From: Streptomyces lydicus
GTDB taxonomy: Bacteria > Actinomycetota > Actinomycetes > Streptomycetales > Streptomycetaceae
Direction of reading: 5' to 3'
Assembly (NCBI RefSeq): GCF_000717345.1
Contig: NZ_JNZA01000031.1
Location: 1 to 64,000 of the forward strand
Length of the DNA stretch: 64,000 bases
A model generated the notes under the pieces. The model had not been told where the DNA came from, made no database searches, and saw nothing but the letters and a program-made list of their open reading frames with translations. Below, piece by piece: positions 54,300 through 63,864 of this stretch. The stretch's first letter is position 1. Every line of letters starts with the position of its first letter. The position numbers and the translations under genes were made by a program.

Positions 54300-54698
54300 T
54301 CAGGCCACCGCGTGCCGGTGGTCTCCGGCGCACAGCGCCCAGATGATGAAGATGTCGATGGCGATCAGCACCAGGGCCCAGAACGGGTAGTACGGGATCC
54401 ACAGGAAGTTCGCGAGCGCGCCGAGGCCGGCAAGGACCACGCCGATCACGCGCGCCCACAGCGCACCGGTGGCCAGCAGCGCGACGCCCGCGAGGAGGAT
54501 CACGATGCCCAGGATGAGATGGATCCATCCCCAGCCGGTGAGGTTGAAGGAGAAGACGTAGTTGTGCGTCGTGACGATGAGGTTGTCCTTGGCGATGGCC
54601 GAGATGCCCTCCAGGAGGGTCATCGCGCCACCGAAGATCATCAGGACACCGGCGAATGCCGTCCATCCGCCCACGACGGTCTGCTTGCGCGCAGCCAT
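54300..54698 (-). CDS. Small four-span membrane protein (DUF7144-like)
   Basis: A 132-residue protein with four spans (WTAFAGVLMIFGGAMTLLEG, WGWIHLILGIVILLAGVALL, VIGVVLAGLGALANFLWI, ALVLIAIDIFIIWALC). Start at the ATG at 54698 with GAGGAG seven bases upstream. I recognise it as the widespread actinobacterial family now numbered DUF7144. Function unknown; a monocistronic unit ended by the hairpin at 54245. Confidence 0.75.
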   Translation of the reverse strand: MAARKQTVVGGWTAFAGVLMIFGGAMTLLEGISAIAKDNLIVTTHNYVFSFNLTGWGWIHLILGIVILLAGVALLATGALWARVIGVVLAGLGALANFLWIPYYPFWALVLIAIDIFIIWALCAGDHRHAVA

Positions 54699-55048
54699 GG
54701 GTCACTCCTCACTTGAGAAACCTGGCCGCGGCACGATCCTGACCGTGGCCATGCCCTGACTACACGTTTACATACGTCCAGTTTGCCCGCATGTCAGGAA
54801 CGGGCGGAGGCCGTGCGTTGGGGCGTGGCCCGGCGGGCGCCGCATCCCTGGGGGTGACGGTGCAACAGTGCCGGAACTCGTTGCGGTCGTGGAGCGGGTC
54901 CGGCTCATGCGGCGTGGCGCCGTCCTCCGCGGCGGCGACCCGTGCCGGCCGATCCCGTGCGCCGCCGTTCCGCCCGGGCGGGGGCGAGTGCTCCTGCCGC
55001 CCGGGCGGGGTACGGGTGCCCCTGCCGCCCGGGCGGGGTTCCGGTGTC
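54699..55048. other. 350-base space between the DUF7144 gene and the proline-rich gene
   Basis: Contains an AT-richer patch (54760-54795) that is a plausible promoter for the minus-strand membrane gene. The rest is GC-rich with no open frame I can support; all overlapping ORFs are shadows. Confidence 0.5.
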
Positions 55049-55318
55049 TTACGCCGCCCTGGCCGAAGTGCCCGGCAACGGGACCGGATCGGGGGCGGGG
55101 CCCGGCTCGGGACCGGGCGTCGGCGGGGCCGGGTTTGGCGGGAGCGGGTCCGGCTCGGGGCCCGGCACCGGCGGCGGGATGGGATCGGGGCCGGGCGCGG
55201 GGACCGGGCCGGGCCCCGGACCGGGCGTGGGTCCTGGCGGTCCGGGGCCCGGGCCCGGAGTGGGGGGCACCGGGTCCCGCTGGGTGCGCCCGTGCGGGGC
55301 GCCGGATTCGTAGGGCAT
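55049..55318 (-). CDS. Proline/glycine-rich low-complexity protein of 89 residues
   Basis: ATG at 55318 is preceded by AAGGAG six bases upstream, a very good site. The protein opens PYESGAPHGRTQRD and then consists of PGPGPxP and PEPDP repeats, so it is expected to be unstructured. I believe comparable short Pro-rich proteins occur in Streptomyces but know of no function. The site quality argues for a real gene, but the repetitive G/C tract makes the frame fragile. The opposite-strand ORF is a shadow. Confidence 0.5.
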   Translation of the reverse strand: MPYESGAPHGRTQRDPVPPTPGPGPGPPGPTPGPGPGPVPAPGPDPIPPPVPGPEPDPLPPNPAPPTPGPEPGPAPDPVPLPGTSARAA

Positions 55319-55499
55319 GCGGTTCTCCTTGCCGTTCCGACGCCGCTCATGCGGCGGGGCGGGGACGAACTGCCCGGCGGGCGTCCCCCCTCACTCTGCG
55401 GCGGCGCCCGCGGCACGGCGAGGGGGACGGTCCACCCGCGGGGCGGCCGCCACCCGGACGCCGGAGCGTAGGGCGGCGCGCAGTGGGTACCCCGCCCGC

Positions 55500-56453
55500 A
55501 TGGACGACTCGGACCACGGCACCCACGACCACGGCGGGGACGACGCGACGCGGACGGTCCGCGCCGGACGCCGCACGGTGCGGATCCACCGGCCGGACAA
55601 GGTGCTCTTCCCCGAGGACGGGCTGACCAAGGCGGAGGTCGTCGACTACTACGGCCGGGTGGCCGCCGTCATGGTCCCGCAGCTCCGCGGGCGCCCCCTG
55701 ATGCTGGAGCGGCTCCCCGAAGGGCTGGGCGGCCCGCACTTCATGCAGAAGGAGACCCCGGACCACTACCCCGACTGGATCCGGCGGGCCGAGGTCGCCA
55801 AGGAGGGCGGCACCGTCACCCACCCCGTCTGCGACGACAAGGCCACCCTGCTGTTCCTCGCCGACCAGGCATGCCTCACCCTGCACCGCTGGCTGTCCCG
55901 GGCCGACCGCCCCGACCACCCGGACCGGCTGGTCTTCGACCTCGACCCGCCCGGCACCGACTTCGAGGCGGTACGCGAGGCCGCGCGGGCGCTGCTCGGC
56001 CTGCTCGACGAACTCGGGCTGCCGGCCACCCTGATGACGACGGGGTCGAAGGGGCTGCACGTCACCGTCCCCCTCGACGGCAGGAGCGACTTCGACACCG
56101 TGCGCGGCTTCGCCCAGGACACCGCGGAGGTGCTGGCACGGCGTCACCCGGACCGGCTCACCACGGCCGTACGCAAGAAGGCGCGCGGTGACCGGCTCTA
56201 CCTCGACGTGCAGCGCAACGCCTATGCGCAGACCGCCGTCGCCCCCTGGTCGCTGCGCGCCGAGCCGGGCGGCCCGGTCGCCGCGCCGATCAGCCACGAA
56301 CAGCTCGACGACCCCGGACTCGGCGCGCAGCGCTGGTCGTTGCGGGACGTCGACGGCGTGCTGGAGCAGCTGCGGTCGGCGCCCTGGTCCGCGGTGCCGG
56401 GCCGCGGGCGGTCACTGACCACCGCCCGCAAGCGGCTCGACGCGCTGAGCTGA
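55500..56453 (+). CDS. Stand-alone LigD-type polymerase domain (NHEJ primase-polymerase)
   Basis: A 317-residue protein. VRIHRPDKVLFPEDGLTKAE opens the LigD PolDom; FDLDPPG gives the two metal-binding aspartates D147 and D149, and TTGSKGLHVTVPL is the second signature. It adds nucleotides at broken ends, preferring ribonucleotides. No ligase or nuclease domain is attached. Ku is 1.3 kb away on the other strand. Start at the ATG at 55500; the frame continues upstream but is Arg/Ala-rich. Confidence 0.9.
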   Translation: MDDSDHGTHDHGGDDATRTVRAGRRTVRIHRPDKVLFPEDGLTKAEVVDYYGRVAAVMVPQLRGRPLMLERLPEGLGGPHFMQKETPDHYPDWIRRAEVAKEGGTVTHPVCDDKATLLFLADQACLTLHRWLSRADRPDHPDRLVFDLDPPGTDFEAVREAARALLGLLDELGLPATLMTTGSKGLHVTVPLDGRSDFDTVRGFAQDTAEVLARRHPDRLTTAVRKKARGDRLYLDVQRNAYAQTAVAPWSLRAEPGGPVAAPISHEQLDDPGLGAQRWSLRDVDGVLEQLRSAPWSAVPGRGRSLTTARKRLDALS

Positions 56454-56756
56454 GCGGCGCGGCTCAGCCGTCCCGCGCCCGGTCCCTCGGTGATGCCTCG
56501 GTGACGTCCAGGAAGATCTGGTCGGCTCGCGGCCACTTCTCCCTCATCGCCTCTGGAGCGGGGACCCAGCCGCATCGCGCCGCGGCGCGTACGCGCCACG
56601 GGCGGCATTGCGCTCCACGGAGCAGTGGCTGTTTTCCGCCCCGTGGACCGGGGAGGGGTGACAGCGGAAACACTGTCGGGAATTCCGGAACGACGGAGGA
56701 TGCGACATGGCCATGCCTGGCCCTTTCTCTCCCGCTGACGTCTGCGGAGGTGCCTC
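56454..56756. other. Intergenic space upstream of the endonuclease III relative
   Basis: A 303-base stretch. A minus-strand open frame at 56464-56673 has no ribosome site and unusual composition, so I do not call it. There is some inverted repetition (GGAAACACTGTCGGGAATTCC) near 56670-56695 but nothing I can identify. Confidence 0.4.
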
Positions 56757-57416
56757 ATGACACCCCGGGGCGGGCAGCGGGGCATTGCCCGCACTCTCCT
56801 GGAGAGGCACGGCACGACCTTTGCGGAAGAGGCCGGAATTCGGCTGAAGGACACCCCGCAGCCGCTGTACCAGACGCTGGTGCTGGCCGCTCTGCTCAGT
56901 GCGCGGATCCGGGCCTCGGTGGCCGTGGCGGCCGCCCGCGCGCTGTTCGACGCGGGCCTGCGCACCCCGCGGCGGATGGCCGAGGCGACCTGGCAGCAGC
57001 GGGTCGACGCCCTGGGCGAGGGCGGCTACCGGCGCTACGACGAGCGCACCGCCACCCAGCTCGGTGACGGCGCCCGGCTGCTGCTGGACCGCTATGGCGG
57101 CGATCTGCGGCGGATGCGGGACGCGGCGGACGGTTCCGCCGACGCGCTGCGCGCCGCCCTCCAGGAGGTGCCCGGCATCGGGCCCGCCGGCGCCGGCATC
57201 TTCCTGCGCGAGGTGCAGGCCGTCTGGACCGGTCTCGCCCCCTTCCTCGACCCCAAGGCCCGGCAGGGCGCCGAGCGTCTCGGCCTGCCGGGGGAGGCCG
57301 GCAAGCTGGCGCGGCTGGTCGGCAAGGACGAGACCGCCGCCTTCGCCTCGGCACTGGTGCGCGCGGCGCTGGACGCGTCCGTCGTGGACGACGTACTGAA
57401 GGCGGCGAACGCCTGA
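56757..57416 (+). CDS. HhH-GPD/endonuclease III-type protein lacking cysteines and the lysine nucleophile
   Basis: A 219-residue protein. The helix-hairpin-helix reads LQEVPGIGPAGAGIFLREV and the GPD-type Asp lies in LAPFLDPKARQGAERLG. There is no Cys at all, so no [4Fe-4S] cluster, and the lysine of the RKTAN-type hairpin motif is missing. It may be a structural relative or a glycosylase of monofunctional type. The ATG at 56757 follows GCGGAGG. Its stop lies 20 bases from the convergent antiporter gene. Confidence 0.75.
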   Translation: MTPRGGQRGIARTLLERHGTTFAEEAGIRLKDTPQPLYQTLVLAALLSARIRASVAVAAARALFDAGLRTPRRMAEATWQQRVDALGEGGYRRYDERTATQLGDGARLLLDRYGGDLRRMRDAADGSADALRAALQEVPGIGPAGAGIFLREVQAVWTGLAPFLDPKARQGAERLGLPGEAGKLARLVGKDETAAFASALVRAALDASVVDDVLKAANA

Positions 57417-57436
57417 GCCCGCGCCCGCAGCGGTCG

Positions 57437-59239
57437 TCAGACGAGCAGCGCCGCCAGCAGGGTGACGCCCGCCAGGAACCAGGCGACGTAGTCGCCCACG
57501 TGCCCCGAGTGCAGCCGGCGCAGCGGGACCGTCCAGCGGACCGGTTCACCGCGTACCGGCCGCTGGACGGCCAGGAGCGCCAGCACCCCGGCCAGGACGG
57601 TGGCCAGCAGGCCCCACACCACGCCGGGTGTCGTCCAGTGCGGGGCGGGCGTCGGCGCGGGCTCGGTGGTCCGGCCGTCCAGCACGGCCGCGAGGTAGCC
57701 GGCGTGGTCGGTGAAGGCGTCGGCGGCCCCGCCGACGGCGGTACGCAGTCCCGGGACCAGCCCCACCGCCAGGGCGCAGGCCAGCAGCACGGTCGGCACG
57801 AGGAGCATCGAGTCCGGGATCCGCGCGAGCAGCCGCCGGGTCTCCGGTTCCTCGCCCTCCCCGGTCGTCTCCTCCGGGCTGCCGGGCGGGCGGCTGCCGA
57901 GTCCCAGGAACACCCGGGCGCCGGCCCGCAGCACCGCGCCGCCGGTGACCGCGGAGACCGCTACGAACAGCGCGGTGGCCCAGCCGCCCGCCGCCTCCTC
58001 GGTGACGGCCTTGCCCAGCGCGGTGCCGAACGGCGGCAGCCCGGCGAGCGCCAGCCCGCCGATCCCGAACATCCCGGCCACCCAGGGGAGTTCCCGCCCC
58101 TTGCCGTGCAGTTCGTGCTCGTCGACGCTGCCGAACCGGTCCAGCAGGACGCCCACGCAGGCGAACAGCGCCGCCTTCACCCCGGCGTGCGCCAGCACGT
58201 ACAGCGCGACACCGCCGATGCCTTCCGGCGTGAGCACCGCCAGCCCGATCAGGAACAGCCCGGTGTGCGCGACCGTGGAGTAGGCCAGCAGCCGCTTGAG
58301 GTGGCGCTGCTGCCAGCACATCACCGCGCCCAGTACGGCCGTCAGCGCCCCCAGGGCCAGCAGCGCCCGGTGCGCGTCGGGCGCGGGGATCCCGCCGGGG
58401 CCGGCGAAGACCGTCCAGTAGACGCGGGCCGTGCCGTACACGCCCAGCTCCACCATCACCCCCGACAGCAGCATGCACACCGGGGTCGGGGCGACCGCGT
58501 GCGCGTCGGCGAGCCAGAAGTGGAACGGCACCGCGGCGGCCTTGACCAGCAGCCCGGTGGCGACCAGGACGAACGCGGCGATCACCAGGGCGTCCGGGCC
58601 GCCGGGGCGGGCGTCGAGCGCCCGGCCGATCTGGGCCAGGCCCAGCTCCCCCGTCCGCGCGTAGAGCAGGCCGATGCCCAGCAAAGTGGTGTAGCCGCCG
58701 AGGGAGTTGACGACCCCGAAGACCAGGCCGCCCTGGACGGCACGGGCCTCCTCGACGCGGTAGCCGGTCAGCGCGTACGCGACGACACCCATCAGCTCGA
58801 AGAAGACGAACGCGTTGAACAGGTCGCCGGTGAGCGCGAAGCCGCACATGCCCGCCTGGAAGAGCAGCACCAGGGCGGGGAAGGAGGCGGCGTGCCGGCG
58901 CGGTGGTTCGTCGAAGTACCGCCAGGCGTAGGCGAGTGCGGCCGGCACCAGCAGCGAGACCAGCGTGGCGAGGCCGAGGCCGGTCCGGTCGCCGACCAGC
59001 ACGATCCCCACGCTCGCCCCGCCGTGCGGCCGCCAGCCGCCCACCCACTCGACGGGCCGCGCGGTGGACGACGGCAGGGCGGCCGACGCGGCCAGTGCGA
59101 GCGCCGCGGTGCCCGCGGCGAACAGCAGGCCCAGCACCTCGGCGGCGGCGCGCGGCAGCCGCCGGCCCGCCCCGACGAGCACCGCGGCGCCGAACAGGGG
59201 CGTGGCCACGATCAGCGGCAGCATCCGGGCGACGGTCAC
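57437..59239 (-). CDS. mrpD: Mrp-type antiporter subunit D (NuoN/NuoM-like)
   Basis: A 600-residue membrane protein with about 14 spans. [20 protein letters not shown] and [20 protein letters not shown] are typical of proton-pumping Mrp/complex I antiporter subunits, with HWxxLK-type residues for ion translocation. GTG at 59239 overlaps the upstream subunit C stop in GTGA. Last gene of the six-gene Mrp-like operon; it probably carries out cation/proton exchange. Confidence 0.85.
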   Translation of the reverse strand: MTVARMLPLIVATPLFGAAVLVGAGRRLPRAAAEVLGLLFAAGTAALALAASAALPSSTARPVEWVGGWRPHGGASVGIVLVGDRTGLGLATLVSLLVPAALAYAWRYFDEPPRRHAASFPALVLLFQAGMCGFALTGDLFNAFVFFELMGVVAYALTGYRVEEARAVQGGLVFGVVNSLGGYTTLLGIGLLYARTGELGLAQIGRALDARPGGPDALVIAAFVLVATGLLVKAAAVPFHFWLADAHAVAPTPVCMLLSGVMVELGVYGTARVYWTVFAGPGGIPAPDAHRALLALGALTAVLGAVMCWQQRHLKRLLAYSTVAHTGLFLIGLAVLTPEGIGGVALYVLAHAGVKAALFACVGVLLDRFGSVDEHELHGKGRELPWVAGMFGIGGLALAGLPPFGTALGKAVTEEAAGGWATALFVAVSAVTGGAVLRAGARVFLGLGSRPPGSPEETTGEGEEPETRRLLARIPDSMLLVPTVLLACALAVGLVPGLRTAVGGAADAFTDHAGYLAAVLDGRTTEPAPTPAPHWTTPGVVWGLLATVLAGVLALLAVQRPVRGEPVRWTVPLRRLHSGHVGDYVAWFLAGVTLLAALLV

Positions 59240-59583
59240 CCCCGCAGCTCCGAGAGCTCGTCGGGATCCACCGTCCGGTGCCGTTTGGCGATCTGGATGA
59301 CCAGGGAGAGCAGCAGCGCGGTGACGGTCGCCCCGATGACGATGTCGGTGAGGGTCAGGGCCTGGACGACGGGGTCGACGACGGGCCGCGAGCCCGGCGC
59401 GATGTCGGAGAAGACCGGAGCGGTGCCGCCGTGCCGGTAGCCGACGGCGAGCAGCAGCACGTACGTGGCGGACTGGCAGACCGCGAGGCAGCCCACCGCG
59501 TGGATGAGGTTGCGGCTGGTCGCCAGGCCGTAGCACCCGATCAGGAACAGCCAGCCCGCGCACAGATACGGCAGCACACTCAT
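59236..59583 (-). CDS. mrpC: Mrp-type antiporter subunit C (NuoK-like)
   Basis: A 115-residue protein with three spans ([58 protein letters not shown]). [11 protein letters not shown] is the MnhC/NuoK hallmark. It overlaps its neighbours by four bases on both sides (ATGA, GTGA), so all three subunits are coupled. Confidence 0.85.
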   Translation of the reverse strand: MSVLPYLCAGWLFLIGCYGLATSRNLIHAVGCLAVCQSATYVLLLAVGYRHGGTAPVFSDIAPGSRPVVDPVVQALTLTDIVIGATVTALLLSLVIQIAKRHRTVDPDELSELRG

Positions 59584-60332
59584 GTCTCGTCCTCCGCCTC
59601 GTCGCGTCCGCTCACGATCTCCACGGCCTGGTCCAGGAAGCGGGCCAGCAGCACCACGATCCCGGCCGCGACCTCCACGCCGATGGCGGCGTTGAGCAGC
59701 GGCACGGTGCCGCCGGAGGAGAGGGTGTTGAAGGTGCCGTAGGGCAGGAAGTTCGTCAGGAACGCCGCCCCGGTCAGCAGCGCCGCCGCGCCGATCAGGA
59801 GGTACCCGGCCTCGCCCGCGGCGTCCGCCACCTCGTACAGGCCGACCGGTCTGATCCGTTCCAACGCCCGGTAGTCGATGGCGATGTACAGCAGATGCAG
59901 CGACGTCGCCACCACCACACCGCCCTGGAAGCCGCCGCCGGGGCTGAGCTGGCCGTGGGCGACGACGTACAGCCCGATGAGCAGGGTGACGGGCAGCGCG
60001 ATCAGCGCGTAGCGGCGCACCGGCGGGGCGACCCGGGCCGGCTCCGGGGGCAGCCGCCGCTCGTCGCGGGTCTGCCGGAGCAGCACGAGGGTGCCGAGGA
60101 CCGAACCGAAGAGGATCGATTCCTCGCCGAGGGTGTCCAGTGCCCGCTGGTCGAAGTTGACCGAGGCGATGGTGTTGGCGGTGTGCCGGGCGAGCGCGGC
60201 GTGCACGGCCCGGTCGCCGTACGGGTGCCAGGTGCCGCCGAACCCGGGCAGTTCGGCGCAGGCGAGGACGAACAGCGTGGCCGTCCCCAGGACCCCGGCG
60301 GCCAGCACCCACAGCCGCAGCCGCATGCTCAT
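59580..60332 (-). CDS. mrpB: Mrp-type antiporter subunit B (MnhB domain with N-terminal MbhE-like segment)
   Basis: A 250-residue protein. Residues about 1-95 look like the extra N-terminal MbhE-like part, and 100-235 the MnhB domain ([20 protein letters not shown]). Spans: [59 protein letters not shown] at 60332 begins 31 bases after the DUF4040 gene, and its stop overlaps subunit C. Confidence 0.8.
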   Translation of the reverse strand: MSMRLRLWVLAAGVLGTATLFVLACAELPGFGGTWHPYGDRAVHAALARHTANTIASVNFDQRALDTLGEESILFGSVLGTLVLLRQTRDERRLPPEPARVAPPVRRYALIALPVTLLIGLYVVAHGQLSPGGGFQGGVVVATSLHLLYIAIDYRALERIRPVGLYEVADAAGEAGYLLIGAAALLTGAAFLTNFLPYGTFNTLSSGGTVPLLNAAIGVEVAAGIVVLLARFLDQAVEIVSGRDEAEDET

Positions 60333-60363
60333 GCCGTCACCGCCCTCTCCGTCTCCCGCTGCC

Positions 60364-60633
60364 TCACTCGTGTTCCTCCCGGCGCTCGCTGCGGGCCTTG
60401 CGGCGCACCTTGCGTACGGACAGCAGCACCATCAGCGGGGTCAGTGCGGAGCCGACCGCCAGCTGGGAGAGCGCCACATCGGGCGCCTGAAGCAGCAGGA
60501 ACAGGGCGGCGAGGGCCAGGCCGAGCAGCGACAGCACGAAGGACTGGCGGACCGGATCACGCACGAGGACGGCGCCGGTCCCCGCGACGGCCACCAGCAC
60601 CAGTCCGATCAGCACGGGCACGTTCTCAGCCAT
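60364..60633 (-). CDS. DUF4040 / MbhD-like subunit (C-terminal MrpA-type module)
   Basis: An 89-residue protein with three spans (VLIGLVLVAVAGTGAVLV, SFVLSLLGLALAALFLLLQA, LAVGSALTPLMVLLSV). In classic Mrp operons this module is the C-terminal end of MrpA; here it is a separate gene and the large antiporter part of MrpA is absent. It overlaps the previous gene by eight bases. Confidence 0.75.
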   Translation of the reverse strand: MAENVPVLIGLVLVAVAGTGAVLVRDPVRQSFVLSLLGLALAALFLLLQAPDVALSQLAVGSALTPLMVLLSVRKVRRKARSERREEHE

Positions 60634-61117
60634 CGGACATCCCCTCCGCGGAGCCGGCGAGCCCGTGCCCCGCCGTGACGGCCGCGGTCACCGCGCGGGA
60701 CGCGGTACGGCTGCCCAGTACCAACAGGCCGCCGATCACCAGGAGTTTCACCAGCGCCCGGCCGGGCCCGGTGGCGAAGCACAGCGGCACCACCACCGCC
60801 GGTACCGCGACATAGTTCAGCGCCGTCGTCGCCAGCAGCGACCGCGGGCGCGGCGGGCGGGCCGCCAGCCGGTCGGCGAGCAGTCGCACGTAGAGCAGGG
60901 TGCCGGCCGGTCCGAGGACCGAGAGCACCAGTGCGGTGTCGACGTACGCCGTGCGGCCGAAGCCCTGGGCCAGCAGCAGGAACACCAGGCTGAGGAGCGT
61001 GGTGGTCAGATTCTGCGCGGGCACCCGGCGCGAGACCGGGCCGGTGGCCGTGGCGCAGGCGGCCGGGGCCACGCCGCACAGCAGCAACGCGGTTCCCGCG
61101 GCCGTCCAGCCGTTCAC
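60626..61117 (-). CDS. Mrp-type antiporter subunits F and G as one protein
   Basis: A 163-residue protein from the GTG at 61117. Residues about 1-85 are MrpF-like (VFLLLAQGFGRTAYVDTALV, VLSVLGPAGTLLYVRLLADR) and residues about 90-155 are MrpG-like (ALNYVAVPAVVVPLCFATGP, GRALVKLLVIGGLLVLGSRT). The two parts are usually separate genes, so this is a fusion. It overlaps its upstream neighbour by GTGA. Confidence 0.6.
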   Translation of the reverse strand: MNGWTAAGTALLLCGVAPAACATATGPVSRRVPAQNLTTTLLSLVFLLLAQGFGRTAYVDTALVLSVLGPAGTLLYVRLLADRLAARPPRPRSLLATTALNYVAVPAVVVPLCFATGPGRALVKLLVIGGLLVLGSRTASRAVTAAVTAGHGLAGSAEGMSDG

Positions 61118-61290
61118 CGGCCGCCGGCCGCGCGCCGCGCGCCGAGGGCGGCCGCCGCGGCGACCAGTCCGGCGCCGGCGCCGACCGCCCACTCCAGGGT
61201 GTCCACCGGGCCGATCAGCACGATCCACAGCAGGGTCAACGCCGCCCACCAGCCGATGAGTTCGGCGCTCGTCCTCAGCCGTCCGGCCAC
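61114..61290 (-). CDS. Short MrpE-like membrane protein (58 residues)
   Basis: GTG at 61290 with GGGAGG ten bases upstream. The predicted protein has two spans (LIGWWAALTLLWIVLIGPVD and EWAVGAGAGLVAAAAALGA) and an Arg-rich tail. It resembles only the N-terminal hairpin of MrpE (normally about 160 residues). The stop overlaps the F-G gene start in GTGA. First gene of the operon. It is easily missed because of its size. Confidence 0.6.
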   Translation of the reverse strand: MAGRLRTSAELIGWWAALTLLWIVLIGPVDTLEWAVGAGAGLVAAAAALGARRAAGGR

Positions 61291-61413
61291 CTGTACGCAC
61301 CTCCCGCCGACCGGTTACCCGGCCCACAGGCTCACATGCGCGGCTCCGGCCGCCCCGTCACCGCGCCGCGCGTTACTCCGTCGGAGCGCGGCCGGCGCGA
61401 CGGCGGGCGGCGG

Positions 61414-63834
61414 TCAGCCGGACCAGGTCCAGTCGACGACCTCGGGCAGGTCGACGCCGTGCTCCCGGATCCAGGCGTGGTGGCGGGTGCGGACGTCGGC
61501 CATCGCCTGGCGCACCGCGACGGCGCGGACGCCGAGGCCGGGCACCCGGTCCACCACGTCCATCACCAGCCGGTAGCGGTCGAGGTCGTTGCGCACGACC
61601 ATGTCGAAGGGCGTGGTGGTGGTGCCCTCCTCCTTGTAGCCGCGCACATGGAGATTGCTGTGGCCCGCGCGGCGGTACCCGAGCCGGTGGATCAGCCACG
61701 GGTAGCCGTGGTAGGCGAAGATGACCGGTTTGTCGCGGGTGAACAGCGCGTCGTACTCGGAGTCCGGCATGCCGTGCGGGTGTTCGCCGGCCGGCAGCAG
61801 CCGGGCCATGTCGACGACATTGACCACCCGCACCGCCAGCTCCGGCAGGTGCCGGCGCAGCAGATCGGCCGCGGCCAGCGTCTCCTGCGTGGGGACGTCC
61901 CCGGCGCAGGCCAGCACCACGTCGGGGTCGCGGCTGCCGTCCTCGGTGCCCGCCCACTCCCAGGTGCCGACGCCGCGTGCGCAGTGGGCGCGGGCCTCGT
62001 CGAGGGTCAGCCAGTCGAAGCTCGGCTGTTTGCCGGCCACGATCACATTGACGTAGTCCCGGGTGTGCAGCACGTGTTCGGCCACCGACAGCAGGGTGTT
62101 GGCGTCCGGCGGCAGGTAGACCCGTACGCACTCGGGGCTCTTGTTGAGGACGTGGTCGACGAAGCCGGGGTCCTGGTGGGAGAAGCCGTTGTGGTCCTGC
62201 CGCCAGACGTGCGAGGTGAGCAGGTAGTTCAGCGAGGCGATCGGGCGCCGCCAGGGCAGCCGGCGGGCCGTCCGCAGCCACTTGAGGTGCTGGTTGACCA
62301 TCGAGTCGACGATGTGCGCGAACGCCTCGTAGCTGGAGAACAGCCCGTGCCGGCCGGTCAGCAGGTAACCCTCCAGCCACCCCTGGCACAGGTGCTCCGA
62401 GAGCACCTCCATGACCCGGCCGCCGCGGGCCAGGTGCTCGTCGGTGTCCAGCGTCTCGGCCTCCCATGCCTTGGAGGTGGCGCCGTAGAGCGCGCCCAGC
62501 CGGTTGGACTCGGTCTCGTCGGGGCCCACGACGCGGAAGTCGCGGCGCTCGGCGGTGGCCTCCATGACCGAGGCCAGCAGGCCGCCGAGCACCCGGGTCG
62601 GCTCGTGCAGCGCGGCGCCGCGCTTGTCCACCTCCACCGCGTGCCGCTCCAGCGGCGGGGTCGGCAGATCGCGCAGCAGCAGCCCGCCGTTGGCGTGCGG
62701 TGAGGCGCCCAGCCGGCGCGTCCCCTCGGGCACACAGGCGAGCACGTCGGGGCGCGGCCGCCCGTCGCCGCCGAACAGTTCCGCGGGCCGGTAGGAGCGC
62801 AGCCAGTCCTCCAACTGCCGCAGGTGCTCGGGGTTGTCGCGCACGCCGGCCAGCGGGACCTGGTGGGAGCGCCAGGTGCCCTCGACGGGTTTGCCGTCGA
62901 CCTCGCGGGGGCCGGTCCAGCCCTTGGGCGTGCGCAGCACGATCATCGGCCAGCGGGGGCGCTCGGTCTCCCCGCCGGTCCGGGCGCGGCGCTGGATGTC
63001 GGAGATCCGGTCCAGGCAGTGGTCCATCGCGGCGGCGAACTCCTGGTGCACCGCCGCCGGGTCGTCGCCGGTGACGTGCACCGGCTCGTGGCCGACGCCG
63101 CGCAGCAGCTGGTCCAGCTCCTCCCGGGGCAGCCGGGCCAGCACCGTCGGGTTGGCGATCTTGTAGCCGTTGAGGTGCAGGACCGGCAGCACGGCGCCGT
63201 CGTGTACCGGGTCGAGGAACTTGGTGCTGTGCCAGGACGCGGCGAGCGGACCGGTCTCGGCCTCCCCGTCGCCCACCACGCAGGCCACCACCAGCTCCGG
63301 GTTGTCGAAGGCCGCGCCGTAGGCATGGGTCAGGGAGTAGCCCAGCTCACCGCCCTCGTGAATCGAGCCCGGGACCTGCGGCGCGACATGGCTGGGGATC
63401 CCGCCGGGGAACGAGAACTGCCGGAACAGCCGGGCCATGCCCGCCGCGTCCCGGCTGACGTCGGGGTAGATCTCGGAGAACGTGCCGTCCAGCCAGGAGT
63501 TGGCCACCACGGCCGGTCCGCCGTGCCCCGGCCCCCAGATGCACAGCGCTTCCAGGTCGCGGGCCTTGATGACGCGGTTGAGGTGGGTGTGCACGAGGTT
63601 GAGCCCGGGCGAGGTGCCCCAGTGGCCCAGCAGCCGCGGCTTGATGTGCTCGGGGCGCAGCGGCTCCGCCAGCAGCGGATTGGACATCAGGTAGATCTGT
63701 CCCACGGCCAGGTAGTTGGCCGCCCGCCAGTGGGCGTCGAGCGCCCGCAGCTCGTCGGCGTCGAGCGGCCCCCGCGCCGAGGGGGCAGGGGCCGTTCCGG
63801 TGGCTGCCGGGGCGTGCGCATCGGGCATGCTCAT
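61414..63834 (-). CDS. xfp: Phosphoketolase (xylulose-5-phosphate/fructose-6-phosphate type)
   Basis: An 806-residue thiamine-diphosphate enzyme. [20 protein letters not shown] and [20 protein letters not shown] are the phosphoketolase signature and TPP-binding region; [17 protein letters not shown] and [20 protein letters not shown] are typical. It makes acetyl phosphate plus glyceraldehyde-3-phosphate or erythrose-4-phosphate. The ATG at 63834 has GAGG upstream. A probable F420-dependent oxidoreductase lies directly upstream on the same strand. Confidence 0.95.
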   Translation of the reverse strand: MSMPDAHAPAATGTAPAPSARGPLDADELRALDAHWRAANYLAVGQIYLMSNPLLAEPLRPEHIKPRLLGHWGTSPGLNLVHTHLNRVIKARDLEALCIWGPGHGGPAVVANSWLDGTFSEIYPDVSRDAAGMARLFRQFSFPGGIPSHVAPQVPGSIHEGGELGYSLTHAYGAAFDNPELVVACVVGDGEAETGPLAASWHSTKFLDPVHDGAVLPVLHLNGYKIANPTVLARLPREELDQLLRGVGHEPVHVTGDDPAAVHQEFAAAMDHCLDRISDIQRRARTGGETERPRWPMIVLRTPKGWTGPREVDGKPVEGTWRSHQVPLAGVRDNPEHLRQLEDWLRSYRPAELFGGDGRPRPDVLACVPEGTRRLGASPHANGGLLLRDLPTPPLERHAVEVDKRGAALHEPTRVLGGLLASVMEATAERRDFRVVGPDETESNRLGALYGATSKAWEAETLDTDEHLARGGRVMEVLSEHLCQGWLEGYLLTGRHGLFSSYEAFAHIVDSMVNQHLKWLRTARRLPWRRPIASLNYLLTSHVWRQDHNGFSHQDPGFVDHVLNKSPECVRVYLPPDANTLLSVAEHVLHTRDYVNVIVAGKQPSFDWLTLDEARAHCARGVGTWEWAGTEDGSRDPDVVLACAGDVPTQETLAAADLLRRHLPELAVRVVNVVDMARLLPAGEHPHGMPDSEYDALFTRDKPVIFAYHGYPWLIHRLGYRRAGHSNLHVRGYKEEGTTTTPFDMVVRNDLDRYRLVMDVVDRVPGLGVRAVAVRQAMADVRTRHHAWIREHGVDLPEVVDWTWSG

Positions 63835-63864
63835 CTCCTCACCGAGGTGGTGTGCAGGGGGCGT

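Noticed and set aside
54942-55313. Plus-strand glycine-rich frame opposite the proline-rich gene
   Set aside because: No ribosome site; the opposite strand has AAGGAG at the right distance.
56464-56673. Minus-strand small frame upstream of the endonuclease III relative
   Set aside because: No ribosome site and no resemblance to known small proteins; insufficient support.
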